64,000 nt of DNA from Prorocentrum cordatum (Eukaryota > Sar > Dinophyceae > Prorocentrales > Prorocentraceae). The translations under genes and the position numbers were made by a program. The notes beneath the pieces are model-generated. The model was not told the DNA's origin, searched no databases, and was given only the letters and a program-made list of their open reading frames with translations. The stretch is from the NCBI GenBank assembly GCA_963575745.1, contig CAUYUJ010022393.1, forward strand, positions 364,501 to 428,500, in the 5' to 3' direction. Positions 30,196 to 41,224 of the stretch are shown piece after piece; within the stretch, counting starts at the first letter, position 1, and every line of letters begins with the position of its first letter.

Positions 30196-33100
30196 TTAAT
30201 CCGAACAGTACCTCAACATTGCTTCTTTCCATGCCCGTTGATTGAAAGTGTTCTGCCCGATCGTTTGTCGGACGGCCTCCTCCTGACTCAAGGCCCCGCC
30301 GTGCATGCACTTTGCTATTGTCACCGTGTGCGCGTGCATTACCAAAGCCCACTGTAACCTGGGACGCCCTCTGCGGCGTCTCCCAGGGTCGAGGAGACGA
30401 GAAGTCCCGCTCTGGAAGACACTCTGGCGAGGCAGCGATTCGTTGGGCAGGGCGGACAGTTTTCCATAGTAGAACAGTTGCCTGGCGAGCGAATGCTGGC
30501 TTAAACATTGCTGGTTTGCTCTGCGCCGGAACGCTGCGTTGCTAACATGAGAAATCATCGAATGTGCAATGTTAAACATCTTACGTAGACGCTGAGCTTG
30601 AAACGCGTCGATCTTCATTCGGTCTGCCGTGTGCAGACAAAGTGTTTCGATGCTGTGAGTGAGTTTTGACACAACGCACGCACTGAACAAGTTTACCTTT
30701 CTGGCCCTACTTATGTTGGCGTGCCTCCAAACGGCTTGCAGCGCATCGAAAGACGCGCGGGCTTCACCTACGCGCCGGGCATTTGATGCTCCTGGTTTCC
30801 CGTCGGCCCGGAGGAGGCTGCCAAGGTAGACCGTCGAGGTGACCGTCTTGAGGGGCGTGCCCTGCGGCGTGTGGATGTCCACAATGTGCCGGATGCGCAA
30901 ATGCACGGTCTTGTCCCAGTTGGGCTCCAGACCGTACATGCGAGCTCTGAAGATCAGCTTGTCCAGGCAGAACTGCAATCTTGCGATATCATTCGACACC
31001 AGCGCCGTGTCGTCGGCGTACGCCACGTCGGCGCTGAAGGCATCAGCGCGCGAGTGCCCAAAATGCGAGATGACGTCTTGCTCGACATCCTCCATCAGTA
31101 CGCTTAGCATGATGATGAACAAATACGGGCTCAGGGGACATCCCTGCGCGATGCCGGAGCACTGCGCGTGCCGGTTGCTGCAACCTTGCTCGTCCTTCAC
31201 CTCGATCGTGCGTCCGTCGTATATGGCAGCGATCATCTGGATGCACGGGTCGGTTAAGCCAAACCGGCCAAAGGCGATCAGCAGCGCGGAGGGGTCCACA
31301 CGGTCGAACGCCTTGGACCAATCTAGCAAGACGGCGGAGAGTTTGCTGTCTTTCCCGGCCCACGCCTGGTCGATGTGTCTGTGCATAATGAAGACGGCAT
31401 CCCTGGCGCTCCGCTTTTTCCGAAACCCCAATTGACTCGGCCGAAGGCACTCCTCGGCGCCACCATCTGCGATTCTGGCCAGCAGAAGCGCTGCCAAGAT
31501 CTTGTAGCTAACCGCCAGCAGCGAGACGGGCCGGTAGTTGGCCGGCAAAGACTCGTCCCATTTCTTGTGGATTGCGCTGACCCGGCTGTGCCGCCACGTC
31601 TGCGGCATCTGTTTCTGCCGCCAGCAGTGGTTCAGCAGATCCAAGAAAACGGAACGAGCATCATCGTTTCCGCGAAGAACTTTCCAGAAGTCTGGCGGGA
31701 CGTCGTTTGGTCCGGCTGCTTTCCCTGTTCGGAGCTTGCCGAGCACCTCGCGCAGCTCGGTTGCAGTGAAATTCTCTGCCGCCAGGTCAAGATCTCGCGA
31801 AGACCTCTGTCCCCGCGGGATGGGCCGCGAGGGAGGGGGCGGGGACCACTGCACATCTGCGAGGTAAGTTGCCATGGTCTCCGCTCTGTGCGCGCTGTCC
31901 ACCAGGTCCCCCTTGGCGTCTCTCAGTCTTCCTTGGGGCTTCACCCCTCTCTTCTTGAACCGCCGGATGCTTTCCCAGCTCCCGTCTGCAAGCATGTCAT
32001 CCAACCAGGCCGCTCTGTTTTTTCTGGCAGACTGTCGAACCTGACGGTTGAGCTCTTGCTCCAATGTGAATTGGCGCGATGTCCGGGCTTGGTTTCGCAG
32101 CTCAAGCAGGTCCAGCGTTCCTCTGCGGATCCAAGGCCTTTTTGCTTGCGCCTGCCGGCCGTCCAGACACTGTTCGGCTGCTGATTCGAGACATCGGACA
32201 ACGTGTTGCGCATGGTCGTCGACGCCTGGTGGGGCGGGCCCCGCCGCTGCCGCCTCGACAAATGAGCCAACAAATTGTTCAGCCACAGACGGCCGTTGCA
32301 GAGATGCCGGGTCCAATATCGGAGCGCGGCCAGTCGGCCCCGATTTGGGGATGTCTACGTCAAGAGTTGCCTGCACGAGAAAATGATGCGAGGCGAATGC
32401 AAGAGAACGATCAGACTTCACCGATCGAACAATGTGTTGCCAGCGCTCGTCAATGATGAGATGGTCAATCTCAGCGAACTTCTTGCACTTTATTTCGCTC
32501 GTCGGGTCCGTGCCAAGGTCGTAGTACGTCACCTTTTCAACCAGAGGTCTGTCCAGGAAAGTGTTCGCGACCACCATGTTCAACGTGATGCACTGCTCCA
32601 CCAACAAATGCTGATTGCTCGTGGCGTCGGGGGCGCACGCCGGGTCACCGAAGGCGTGCGGACCGACAACCGCCGTCTCCTCGCAGAAGTTCGGCGGAAA
32701 GCGGGCGTTCAGACCGCCGAACAATATGACTGGACTATGTGGTTTGCAGCGGACCACGGCGGCATGCAAATCCGTGAAGAACGAGTGCCGGACGTCGAAC
32801 TCAAGAGCTGATTGCGGGGCATACGCTGTCACCAGAGCGAGAGACCCTCCCGGCACACGCAGCTTCAGCGTAGCAATGCGGCTGCCGAGCTGCGCGAAAC
32901 CCATGACGGAATGCCGCAGCCGCGGGGCGACCACAAAACCAACTCCTGCACAATCTCGCTTCCCGGTCGGACCACCAGAAAGAATAATCAAGCATCCGTC
33001 TTGCACAAAGTACGGTGCCCAAGGCACGTGTGTCTCTTGCATGCACATCACATCGATCCTTCGTTGCTTCATGATTTCCGTTATCTGCTCAAGCTTGGTC

Positions 33101-33372
33101 GAGTCCGTGTCGATACCTAGGCCTTCGACGTTCCACGAAGCGAAAGAGCATACATCGCTAGGTCTGCATGGTTGTGAATGTTTGAAATGATGCGGCCTTC
33201 CGTGTTGAGGGACAAATTCTGCTGGCTTGCAAGGTACATGACGGGCCCCACTCGGCGGCCAAAGGGCATCATGTAGTGAAACTGTGTGTGGTGAAACTCG
33301 TGGCTGGCGGCCGCACGGCTGAGCTAATAGACAGCTCGCACGGGCAGTCGCGCTGCCGTCGTTGATCTGCAA
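30196..33372 (-). CDS. LINE ORF2: APE endonuclease and reverse transcriptase
   Basis: This is an uninterrupted 1058-codon frame. The endonuclease (residues about 75-335) shows SWNVEG (79-84), QETH (112-115), a DHLIID motif (303-308) and SHHF (328-331). The usual GDxN motif reads GGLN (219-222), so a catalytic Asp is replaced. RT motifs follow: GPNDVPPDFW, QLGFRKKRS, LDWSKAFD (683-690), GIAQGCPLSP and AYADD (784-788). The C-terminal GRRRRGRPRLQW segment is common in such elements. The protein would nick DNA and prime reverse transcription of its own RNA. The RT looks intact, while the endonuclease is probably impaired. ORF1 ends 21 bases upstream. Confidence 0.9.
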   Translation of the reverse strand: MQINDGSATARASCLLAQPCGRQPRVSPHTVSLHDALWPPSGARHVPCKPAEFVPQHGRPHHFKHSQPCRPSDVCSFASWNVEGLGIDTDSTKLEQITEIMKQRRIDVMCMQETHVPWAPYFVQDGCLIILSGGPTGKRDCAGVGFVVAPRLRHSVMGFAQLGSRIATLKLRVPGGSLALVTAYAPQSALEFDVRHSFFTDLHAAVVRCKPHSPVILFGGLNARFPPNFCEETAVVGPHAFGDPACAPDATSNQHLLVEQCITLNMVVANTFLDRPLVEKVTYYDLGTDPTSEIKCKKFAEIDHLIIDERWQHIVRSVKSDRSLAFASHHFLVQATLDVDIPKSGPTGRAPILDPASLQRPSVAEQFVGSFVEAAAAGPAPPGVDDHAQHVVRCLESAAEQCLDGRQAQAKRPWIRRGTLDLLELRNQARTSRQFTLEQELNRQVRQSARKNRAAWLDDMLADGSWESIRRFKKRGVKPQGRLRDAKGDLVDSAHRAETMATYLADVQWSPPPPSRPIPRGQRSSRDLDLAAENFTATELREVLGKLRTGKAAGPNDVPPDFWKVLRGNDDARSVFLDLLNHCWRQKQMPQTWRHSRVSAIHKKWDESLPANYRPVSLLAVSYKILAALLLARIADGGAEECLRPSQLGFRKKRSARDAVFIMHRHIDQAWAGKDSKLSAVLLDWSKAFDRVDPSALLIAFGRFGLTDPCIQMIAAIYDGRTIEVKDEQGCSNRHAQCSGIAQGCPLSPYLFIIMLSVLMEDVEQDVISHFGHSRADAFSADVAYADDTALVSNDIARLQFCLDKLIFRARMYGLEPNWDKTVHLRIRHIVDIHTPQGTPLKTVTSTVYLGSLLRADGKPGASNARRVGEARASFDALQAVWRHANISRARKVNLFSACVVSKLTHSIETLCLHTADRMKIDAFQAQRLRKMFNIAHSMISHVSNAAFRRRANQQCLSQHSLARQLFYYGKLSALPNESLPRQSVFQSGTSRLLDPGRRRRGRPRLQWALVMHAHTVTIAKCMHGGALSQEEAVRQTIGQNTFNQRAWKEAMLRYCSD

Positions 33373-33393
33373 ACCAATGTGCCGTCGTGACCC

Positions 33394-34370
33394 CTAGTAC
33401 GAGCCACCTGGTCCGCCGCGAGCACTGGCCGCGCTAGGCTGTCCGCCTGGCTGCTGGTACCCCTTGTCCGTCTTGCCCTTGCCCTTGCCCTTGTAGTTCG
33501 TGCCCTTCATGCCCTTCGAAGCCTTCTCGAGTAGTTCCGAGAATTTCGCGTGGAGCTCTTTGACCAGTGGGTGGTTATGGAGGTCGCCCCAAGTCTTCCA
33601 ATCCCCCTGCCAATCATAGTGCACAGACTTGTCCTCGACCCTCGCTGTCAGACTGTGCTCGCCCCCTACCGTCACGACGTACGGGGTACCCTCGCTTACA
33701 GAAATCGTGTATGGAATCTCCCATTGCTCCTTCAGCACCCGCTTCAAGCCCAGGCAAAAACTACGAGCTGCTCGTTCCGCTGGGGGGCGGTCCTGCGTGG
33801 CCCACACCTTTTTGCTGCCGTTGGTCAGGGCGGCCGAGCGCAAAAGGTCAACCGCACTGTCCCGAAGAGTCTGGGAACGAAACTCTGCGAATCAAATGCC
33901 CGAGAAATTGCCTTTTGAATACGTCTTCGTAGGAGTTGGGCCATTGAGGTACGAGAGCTTATCCTGCAACCACGTCGTGGCCATCATGAGGTCCCCGAGC
34001 CCGTCCAAGTTGCCGATGACCATGCTTACTGCCCGCTTGTCCGTGGTCTCGGAGGTCTGCTCCGGCACGCGCACCTTGTGCCCGCCCTCGCTGATCAGGT
34101 ACTCGTGGATGCACTCGCGGATCTTCGCCTCCATGGCCTCGGCCGATGGGAACGCAGGAGCTTCGAAAGTCTTGCAGAGCTGTTCGAGCTTGTCCACCCG
34201 GATGTCCTGCATATTCAGGCGCTGCTCCATGGTGTCCAAGCGTTGGGTCAAAGCCTCCCTCATCTCAACGACGGAGCCGTCGAGCTTAGAGAAATCTTAG
34301 CGGAGGCCAGCGACTGCCGAAGTTACTGGGCCAAGCTGCTCCTTAAGCAAGGCCGCAATTCCCTGCATGG
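33394..34370 (-). pseudogene. LINE ORF1 (nucleic-acid-binding protein)
   Basis: A frame starting near 34370 (MQGIAALLKEQLGP) meets a TAA near 34299, then continues as a coiled-coil segment with heptad spacing (RLDTMEQRLNMQDIRVDKLE). A globular part with VIGNLDGLGD follows. After a frameshift near 33890 it continues with RSFCLGLKRVLKEQWEIPY and ends with a Lys/Gly-rich tail (KGKGKGKTDKGY) suited to RNA binding. The layout fits LINE ORF1 proteins that coat the transcript. At least one stop and one frameshift break it. Confidence 0.65.
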
Positions 34371-34412
34371 TGACTTGGCCTCCCAATCTCGGCTCCTGGA
34401 TTAGCTCCTCCT

Positions 34413-34535
34413 TGTGGCAGCAGGAGGATTGGGCAGATGTTTTACCCTTGAGCCAACACAGGCGAATCACGGGTACAAACTTGACTCGCACACCACATGC
34501 TGAACCTAGACTGATAAATGTGGCAACCTTCCACA
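34413..34535 (-). repeat. 3' LTR of copia element 2
   Basis: It matches 44237-44359 at 118 of 123 positions and has the TG...CA ends of LTRs. It contains TTGGCTCAAG (34456-34447), identical to the last ten bases of the spliced leader. Confidence 0.9.
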
Positions 34536-34692
34536 CTCGTCAGAATTTCTAGTAGGTTCAGCTCCCCGGCGTCAGTGATGACGGGAAGCAGGGAAAACTC
34601 TGAAAACCAGCACGGAAAAGGAGAGGGCCGTTTCCCCCACGGCCCCCGTCAGTGACATCCCCACTCCTAGGAAGTGGGAAAACAGGAGAAAA

Positions 34693-35445
34693 TTATTGAA
34701 AAGGAAGAGAGCCGGCCGGCCGAGAGCAAGGATCGCAGGAGAGAGGAGAGGAGAGGAGGAGACCACCACCACCACCACCACCATCCTGGGCCAGGAACTC
34801 CCTCCAGGTGACGAATGTCTCGGTCTTGGATAACTCTCGACGAGAGGCCGACTGGGATCGGTCCTTGAGTCCTGGACACGTCCGTCTCCGATCCAGCTCG
34901 CCCCCTTCATCTACCAAGCTGAGGCGGCCATGGGCCATCAAGTCAAATAATGCAGCATTACTCTTGGTGATGTCGTCTTTCGTGAGGGAGTCGACTGGCA
35001 TTCGGCCGTGCGGTATCCACCGCACTCGACCGTGTGCTCGCTCAAGCGCCTCACATATGATCGCAAGATCCAGTGCTGTTCTCCTGTCTTTGGCGCTCGC
35101 GTTCCCCTCCTTCTGCATCGTATCGTAGATGGACTTCGCGTCCACCACGTGGACTTGGCCCTCACGGGCCCCCAGCGCACAGTCTGTCCTCAGGACAGTC
35201 GTGAAGGGCCCGGAGGCCCTCCGACAGTCGGGGATGTCCACGTCCCTGAAGATCACGTCACGGTACATGACCTGCAGAAACTCGACCTCGGCGACCGCTG
35301 CGGATAGCGCCTGGGTCTCCCCGGCCAGTGTCGAAGGTACCTTGCGACGAAGCTTGCACGTCCGCCAGCCCAGCAGTGAAGCCTTCACCGTCTGGTTGCT
35401 CATGATGGCCCGGTCGGTCGCCAGGACCATCCAGGCTCCCTGCAT
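34693..35445 (-). pseudogene. copia element 2 RNase H
   Basis: The frame has GWRTCKLRRKVPSTLAGETQ, then VVDAKSIYDTMQK and RTALDLAIICEALERA, and IPHGRMPVDSLTKD, the usual end of copia RNase H. The first Asp segment (VSLSDAGGVGAN) lies in the RT frame just upstream, separated by a frameshift near a G-run at about 35450. The C-terminus has a Gly run from a (GGT)n tract. Confidence 0.8.
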
Positions 35446-35449
35446 GGGT

Positions 35450-36295
35450 GGGGTCCTCCGGCAGGCCCCTCTCGTCGCTCATGCTGGCGTTTGCACCCAC
35501 TCCCCCGGCGTCCGATAAAGACACGAAGGCGAAGGACTCCGGGTCGAGCTTCCACACCGTCAGGCCTCTCGAGGCCGTGGCTCTGAGGTGGCGCACCAGC
35601 TTGTTAGCCAGCTGCACGTCCTGGATCGTGGGCGCTCTCAGCCGGCTGGCCAGGATGCTGGCTATGCCAGCTGCCTCCGGCCTCGCCTCCCGTCCAACCC
35701 AGTTGAATTTATAGACCAGGGACCTGAGGGAGGTGAACTCGTCATGCTCCAGGGGGGCGTCCTTGCACCCCATCCGGCCCTTGGCGACGGACAGGGCCCG
35801 GATCTCCTCAAGTATATACTTTTCCTGGTCTACCTGGACCTTCTGGGGGTGGAAGGTGAGCCTGCGGCCGGCGAAGTCCACGGGACCTCCGCGACAGTCA
35901 CGGTACTTGCCGAAAGTGAAGCGTGCCTCGAGAGTTTTTCGAAGCCACGCCCGGGACTCCGGGGACGAGCTAGCAATCATGAAGTCGTCAACCTCCAATA
36001 GCATCATGTTCTGGATGTCACCGCCCGGGCCGTAGCGAATCCACCAGCACGGTTCCAAAAGGCTCCTCACGAAGCCGTGCTGTTGCAGATACTTCGCTAC
36101 CGTTCGCCTCCACGCCATCGGCGCATCGTCAAGGCCATACACGTTGACCAGGAGTCGTATGAGGGATCCTGGGGGGACGTCCACCCCCTCACACGGTTCA
36201 ACGTATATCTCACCTTGCGCCCGCTTCATGGGATCTGACTGGCAAAACGCGTTCTTGACATCCGCGATGTCCCCCCACATGGACAGGTTCATCAT
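35450..36295 (-). pseudogene. copia element 2 reverse transcriptase, main part
   Basis: The frame begins with MWGDIADVKNAFCQSDPMKR, then GEIYVEPCEGV, LLVNVYGLDDAPMAWRR and EVDDFMIAS (35995-35984), where EVDD replaces the usual YVDD. FGKYRDCRGGPVDFAGRRL and the connection region follow. It is separated from its N-terminal part by the 10-bp tandem duplication at 36288-36307. Confidence 0.85.
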
Positions 36296-38054
36296 GATTC
36301 ATCATGATTTGAAGAAACATCATGATGGAGGACGTCTGCGGTGTGGGAGCATACACCGCCAGCGCTCCAGAGTCGGGGTCCCGGTGCCCGTGCACACACC
36401 AGCGGGATTTCGCGACCGGATCGACGAAAGTGCCCTCCACCGGCTTCCACCTCCGCACCATCCTCGATGAGATGATGCGGTCGGGGTGCAGCTTCCTGAC
36501 CCTATCCGCCTGCTTGGGGGAAACGACCTCGACAGCTCCGGACTGCATCATAGCCCCCCACTCCTTTTTGTCAGAGGCGTCGAACTTGGCCCGCTCGTCG
36601 GGACTGAGCTTCTTTAAACTAACTTCGCCCCCTCGGCCCGCCGCGAAAGCACCACCGTCTTGACTCTCTCTCGTCTCCTCGGCCCGGTCCTCGGGGGCCG
36701 ACCGAACTGACAAGCCCTCGGACCCCGGAAACACCCAGAAGTCCTCCGACGGGGGGCCCTCAACCCCGGGGGGGGATCGAGAGCGGGGGCGTCCTCTTCT
36801 CTCGAAGTCTCTCGCAATCTCGGACACGGAGCGTGAGCGCTCGTGCCCCCTGATTATTCCTGGCCTGGCCGGGTCCACCGGGGAGGAGCCAGGAGGAAGA
36901 GAGGAGGAGGTCTGGACACCACCACCACCGGAGGGGGAGGAGGAGGAGTTCCCTTCATTCCCTTCCCCCGTGGCGGGCGGCCGGACGCCCTCGTCCGCCG
37001 CCTCGTCGAGGCGTGCCCGCTTCATCTCGGGCGGGCTGCTTGCCGCCCGGCGAGAGGCCTCGGACGACCGGATACACCAGGGAACGTCCTCGGGCTGCGC
37101 CAGTCGGCGACCCTTCTCACCTCGAGGAGGGTCGAGGCCTGGAGGTGGAGTGGGCGGAGGAGACGGAGGAAGAGACGAGAGGGGGGAGCCGGCCGGAGAG
37201 GGAGCCGGAGGAGAGGGGACGGGTTCGAGAGGAGGAGTGGACGCGTCTCTCGACTCGGCCGTGGTCCCCGGGACCTCGAGACTGTCCGACCCCCGTGGAG
37301 ACGGGAGCGCCGTCGGAGGCTCCGACCAGAGCCCCTCGGTCTCTGGGATCGAGTGGAGCCTCGAGGGGGGCTCGGCCCTAGACGACCCTCCCCCGAGCCT
37401 GGCCGGTCGCCCTCTCGGGACAAGAGGTCCGGTCTCCGAAACGGGGGTGGGAGGCCGGACCGCAGCCTCCTTCGCTGGTTCGGGTCCCCCGCCAGACACT
37501 CGCGGTCCCGGGTCCGCTTGGGGCTGAGACGGTTCGTCCCAAGCCTCGTCCGGGGGGGGCCCCTCTCTCATAACGTCGACGGCGGTGACCCGGCGAGTCT
37601 GGGCGGCCTGTAGCAGTTGCTGCCACTGAGGGTCCTGGGCCAGCTGCAGCCCGTACTCCTCCTCTGGACTCGCCAGCCTGAGCTGCTCTACGCTGCACTT
37701 CCAAAGACGAGCCCTCACCGCGACCCACACCGTCGACCCGCCTTCGGCCAGCACCACGACCCCGGGACCCGTCCAGCCATCCCGCCTGCGACCTAAAGCG
37801 TCGGCACGGGAGGAGGTCCTGGAGAAATGCCTCCAGATGAAGACCCACTGGCCCGGAGTGAAAGTCCTGGTCCCCGGGGCCTTGGCCCTCGAGGCGCGGC
37901 TGATCTTCTCGCGGGACGTGGTCTCCATAGCGAGCCGCCGGGCGGCCGCCCGGACCTCCTGGGCCCTGGAGAACTCGGCCCCTGCCTCATCTTGCTCTGA
38001 GGCGGGCCTGACGGCGTCCTGCCACCCCGGCAACCCCTTGTGGTCGTCTGACAA
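36286..38054 (-). pseudogene. copia element 2 integrase C-terminus, linker and RT N-terminus
   Basis: The frame starts at the end of integrase and shows GQWVFIWRHFSRT and VWVAVRARLWKCSVEQLRLA, the C-terminal domain typical of dinoflagellate copia integrases. A long Pro/Ser/Arg-rich linker follows (about 37600-36650). The RT N-terminus has LSPDERAKFDASDKKEW, HPDRIISSRMVRRWKP and SRWCVHGHRDPDS. It reads out of frame after the duplicated 10-mer near 36300. Confidence 0.8.
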
Positions 38055-39899
38055 TATCGCGGGGCAGCCTGGGGTTCTCTCCGAAGACCAGCTGAAGGGG
38101 GGAGAAGCCCCCTCTGTGCCAGTATCTATTTTTGTGAGTCACCAACTCAGTCACCAGATCATCGAGCTCCTGGAGATCCCCGGGAAGCGAGGAGCCCGCG
38201 TCAACCTCGGCCTTCACACGCTCCTTCACCCAACCCCCATGCCGCTCGACCCTGCCGTTCTGCCAGGGGGAATCCGCGTCGCACACGTGCTGGCAGATTC
38301 CCCACTGCTCCATCCCTCGGGCGAACCTGGAGCCGAACTCGGAACCCCCGTCCGAGATCACGAAGTGGGGGGCCCCAAACGGACGGATCCAGCATCGGAG
38401 AAACTTGGACCAAACCGAGGCGGACTGGGCATTGGGCACGCGGACGACGACCTGGAGGTTGGATCCGTGATCCACGATGTTCAAGAAGGGGTGGGTGACC
38501 CCCTGGAAATCGAGGTAAAACAGGTCGACCCCCACTATATGGTTGAAACGGAAGGTGCGTGGCATCGCCACCCTGCGATGCACACCGGTCCTGGCTCTCT
38601 CAGCACACTCCGAGCACTTAAACCCCTTTCCCACCCACCGGAGGAGATGCCTCTTGGTCCCCCCGGCCCGAAGCACCCTGATGAACTTACGGGTGTCTGG
38701 GTGGCCCATGTTGACGTGAAGCTTGTACAGGAGTCGTTTTTCCTCTTCCCGGGGCTCGGGTTCCTCGGGACCTTGGCCCGTCTGGGCCTTGGCGCTCGGT
38801 CCCCTGGTCTCTGGCTCGTCTCCACTGTCCTCGCCGGACTCTGCTTCCGCCGCATCTTCGCCTTCCGCCGCCTCGTCTTCTCCCGGAAACGCACCCTCGG
38901 AGAGCCCGGCCCACGAGGGTCGGAGATGTCTCGACGCCCCACTCCACTGCTCCGCCACGGCTCTCGCCACGAGCTGAATGAACTGTGGCGGGTAGCGAGA
39001 CGCCTTAGTGGTGACCGAGCCTCCCTCCAGAACGGCGTGCTGATGATCTCCTGAGCACAGCTTACCTTCCAAAAGCCTAAGGAGGTGAGGGTGATTAGAC
39101 ATGATCCCGGTAGGCTTCTTGTTCAGTCCTCGATCGTCAACTCTCATGCCAAACCTACACATGTCGATCCCCAATCTTTTAACCCCTGGGAGCCCGAGAA
39201 TCGTTCGCACCACCTCCGTGGTCCAGGAAGACGCATACAAAGGATGCTCGAAGGCAAAGAAACGACCCCGAGACACCTGGTGATCCGCGATCTCCATACA
39301 GAGGATAAGATCGCGGAGACCGTCCTGGACTAACCGATGCCAATCGCCGGGAGCCATCCGATCGCGATTCAGCTGGTTGATAGCTGAGAACGCCCGGCAC
39401 TCGGAACACAGCCAGATCATCTCGGGTTCCTCGAGCCAGATCTTTCTCCAGAGTTCCCCGACGTCCCGACGGCGAGAGGAATCCCAACCCAACTTGCGGT
39501 CCCAGCTCGCCCGAGCACCGACGGGAGCCCCGGCTCTGTCGACTGCCGGGGCTATGCGGGGGGGGGAGAAGACCTCGATGAAGGCCGTCCTGGCCCGTCG
39601 ACCCGAGACGAAGTCCCCGGAGGAACTTTCCCCAACTCGATTCGTCTCTGCCCCGGAGGCTCTGTCGGCGAGGGCTCTTCTCACTCGGGACCCGCACGCG
39701 ACCTCGTGGTCATCATTGTACCTATCACCGTCCAACCACTCGAGTTCAAAGGCCGAGAGCCCGCTCGGGGCTTCCCGGATCTGGTTGGGAGACTCGCTGC
39801 CTTTGTGAGGTGCGCTCACGGCGCCAGAAAGTGAGCAACTGCAGGCGGTGAAGCATGCGGCAAGGCTCAGCCGCGCAGCAGCGCCAGCCCAGGGCTGAC
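37987..39899 (-). pseudogene. copia element 2 methyltransferase-like domain and integrase core
   Basis: From about 39590 the frame has AFIEVFSPPR, ICLCSEC-like IWLCSECRAFS, then FAFEHPLYASSW and a later MCRFGM...KKPTGIMSN segment, the order of the C5-methyltransferase-like domain of these elements. The Pro-Pro-Cys loop reads SEC, so activity is doubtful. The integrase follows with an H-x-H...CSEC zinc region, VGVDLFYLD, ISDGGSEFG and NGRVERHGG, matching the D, D and E positions. The frame leaves the integrase near 38050 and continues in the next frame. Confidence 0.75.
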
Positions 39900-41156
39900 T
39901 CAGATGAGGCCCGGCAGCCCGGCGTCGGACAGCACCTCCCACGTCTCGTCCGTCTGCTCCGGGATCGTCGGGAGGGGCTCCGAGACCGTCCCCGTCGTGG
40001 TGAGCTCCGTCATGATCGTGGTCGTGGTCGTCGGGCTCTGCTGATACGGTCCGCCGCTGCCGCTCGGCCCATCCTCCGGGGGAGGAGGCTCCCACATCGG
40101 GGGAGGAGGTGGCTCTCCACTCCCCGACGCCGCACTCCCGCTCGCCTGGCTGAGCTGCTGGTGGTACGCCTGGACCGCCACCGCCGCCGCCTGAGGGTCG
40201 TTCAGCACGTTGACGATCCCCGCCACGGCATTCCCCACCTGGACCATCATCTGGCCCAGCTGCCCGACGGACGCCTCGAGGTTGGAGATGGACGCCTGCA
40301 TGGTGTTCACCTGCTCGTGCACCACGTCGAGGGACTCCCCGAGGTCCTCCATCACCGCCAGCGTCCCCTTGATGTGTGTGATGCCCTGGTAGATCTGCTG
40401 CAGGCCCTCGAGTGTCTCGGTGGGCTGGTTCTGGGCTGCCATCACCACTTCGATCATGCGGTCCACCACCTCCTGCACCCGGCCGAACTGCCTCAGTCCC
40501 TCCGGGAGCGTCTGCAGGTGCCACTGCAGCCCCTGGAGCAGCCCGCTCAAGCTGTTCACCACCGTCAGTGCCGCTCCCCCGGCCCTGAACTCCGGGTCGT
40601 TCTGCAGGATCTCGACCGCCTTCTGGGCTGAGGCTGCCGCCGCCCGGGCTGCCTCGGCCGCCGTCGGTGGTTGGGAGGGGCCCCCTGGAGCCATAGCTGC
40701 GGCTGGGATCCAGGTGAGCCTCTCCTTGCAAGCCGCACACTTGCTGCCGCTGCCCCACTGGTTGCCGAAGAACTTCACTCTGTCCCGCGGGTGGGGACAA
40801 CCCGCGGCAGGAGCCGCCGCCGCTGCTGCCGCTGGCCTCGGGGGAGGCTTGCTCGCAGCGGGACCCGTCAGGGGCACCAGGTGCTCCGGCCCTGGGGCGA
40901 TCGCTGCCGCTGCCGCGGTCTGGGGTCCCGTCGGGAGACCGCTGGGAGCCGGTGGCCACCCCGCTGCCGCGGCCTGGGCCGCGGTCCAGGGCATCGGGTC
41001 GGCTGGAGGCTGCCCCGGCGCCGCTGGCTGTCCCTGAGGGAACAGTCCGAGTGGGGCGGGCCGATCCGGCGGCGGAGGCCCCGGCGGGAGAGGCGGCTGG
41101 GACAGTCCTGCTGCCATCCACGCTGGCATCGTCGCAGCTGCCTGCGGGACGGCCAT
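39900..41156 (-). CDS. copia element 2 middle protein with CxxC and coiled-coil segment
   Basis: The frame has a Pro/Ala-rich N-terminus, then CPHPRDRVKFFGNQWGSGSK followed by CAACKERL, a likely four-Cys/His zinc site. A helical part follows (AVEILQNDPEFRAGGAAL, then MQASISNLEASVGQLGQMM) that could form a coiled coil. It lies between gag-protease and the methyltransferase-like domain. A longer frame covers the same DNA in another phase but is low-complexity Gly/Ser/Arg sequence, so this frame was preferred. Confidence 0.65.
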   Translation of the reverse strand: MAVPQAAATMPAWMAAGLSQPPLPPGPPPPDRPAPLGLFPQGQPAAPGQPPADPMPWTAAQAAAAGWPPAPSGLPTGPQTAAAAAIAPGPEHLVPLTGPAASKPPPRPAAAAAAAPAAGCPHPRDRVKFFGNQWGSGSKCAACKERLTWIPAAAMAPGGPSQPPTAAEAARAAAASAQKAVEILQNDPEFRAGGAALTVVNSLSGLLQGLQWHLQTLPEGLRQFGRVQEVVDRMIEVVMAAQNQPTETLEGLQQIYQGITHIKGTLAVMEDLGESLDVVHEQVNTMQASISNLEASVGQLGQMMVQVGNAVAGIVNVLNDPQAAAVAVQAYHQQLSQASGSAASGSGEPPPPPMWEPPPPEDGPSGSGGPYQQSPTTTTTIMTELTTTGTVSEPLPTIPEQTDETWEVLSDAGLPGLI

Positions 41157-41224
41157 GGCCTCTGGCCCCGCCGATGAGGAGCTCCCCGCCTGCGGCCCGA
41201 CGCCATCGAACTGCGTGAGAGTAA

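Larger units (their letters stand above)
30120..34412 (-). mobile_element. LINE-type retrotransposon 1
   Basis: On the - strand there is an ORF1 (coiled coil plus Lys/Gly-rich tail) followed by an ORF2 with an N-terminal APE endonuclease and RT. The 5' side abuts the LTR of the copia element at 34413. The 3' end was not defined; sequence down to about 30120 could be 3' UTR. Confidence 0.8.

Noticed and set aside
31375-32184. + strand frame of 269 codons inside LINE 1
   Set aside because: It is antisense to the well-supported RT frame and has no motif of its own.
36843-37613. 256-codon + strand frame over the copia linker
   Set aside because: It is antisense to the integrase-RT linker and is only Arg/Gly-rich.
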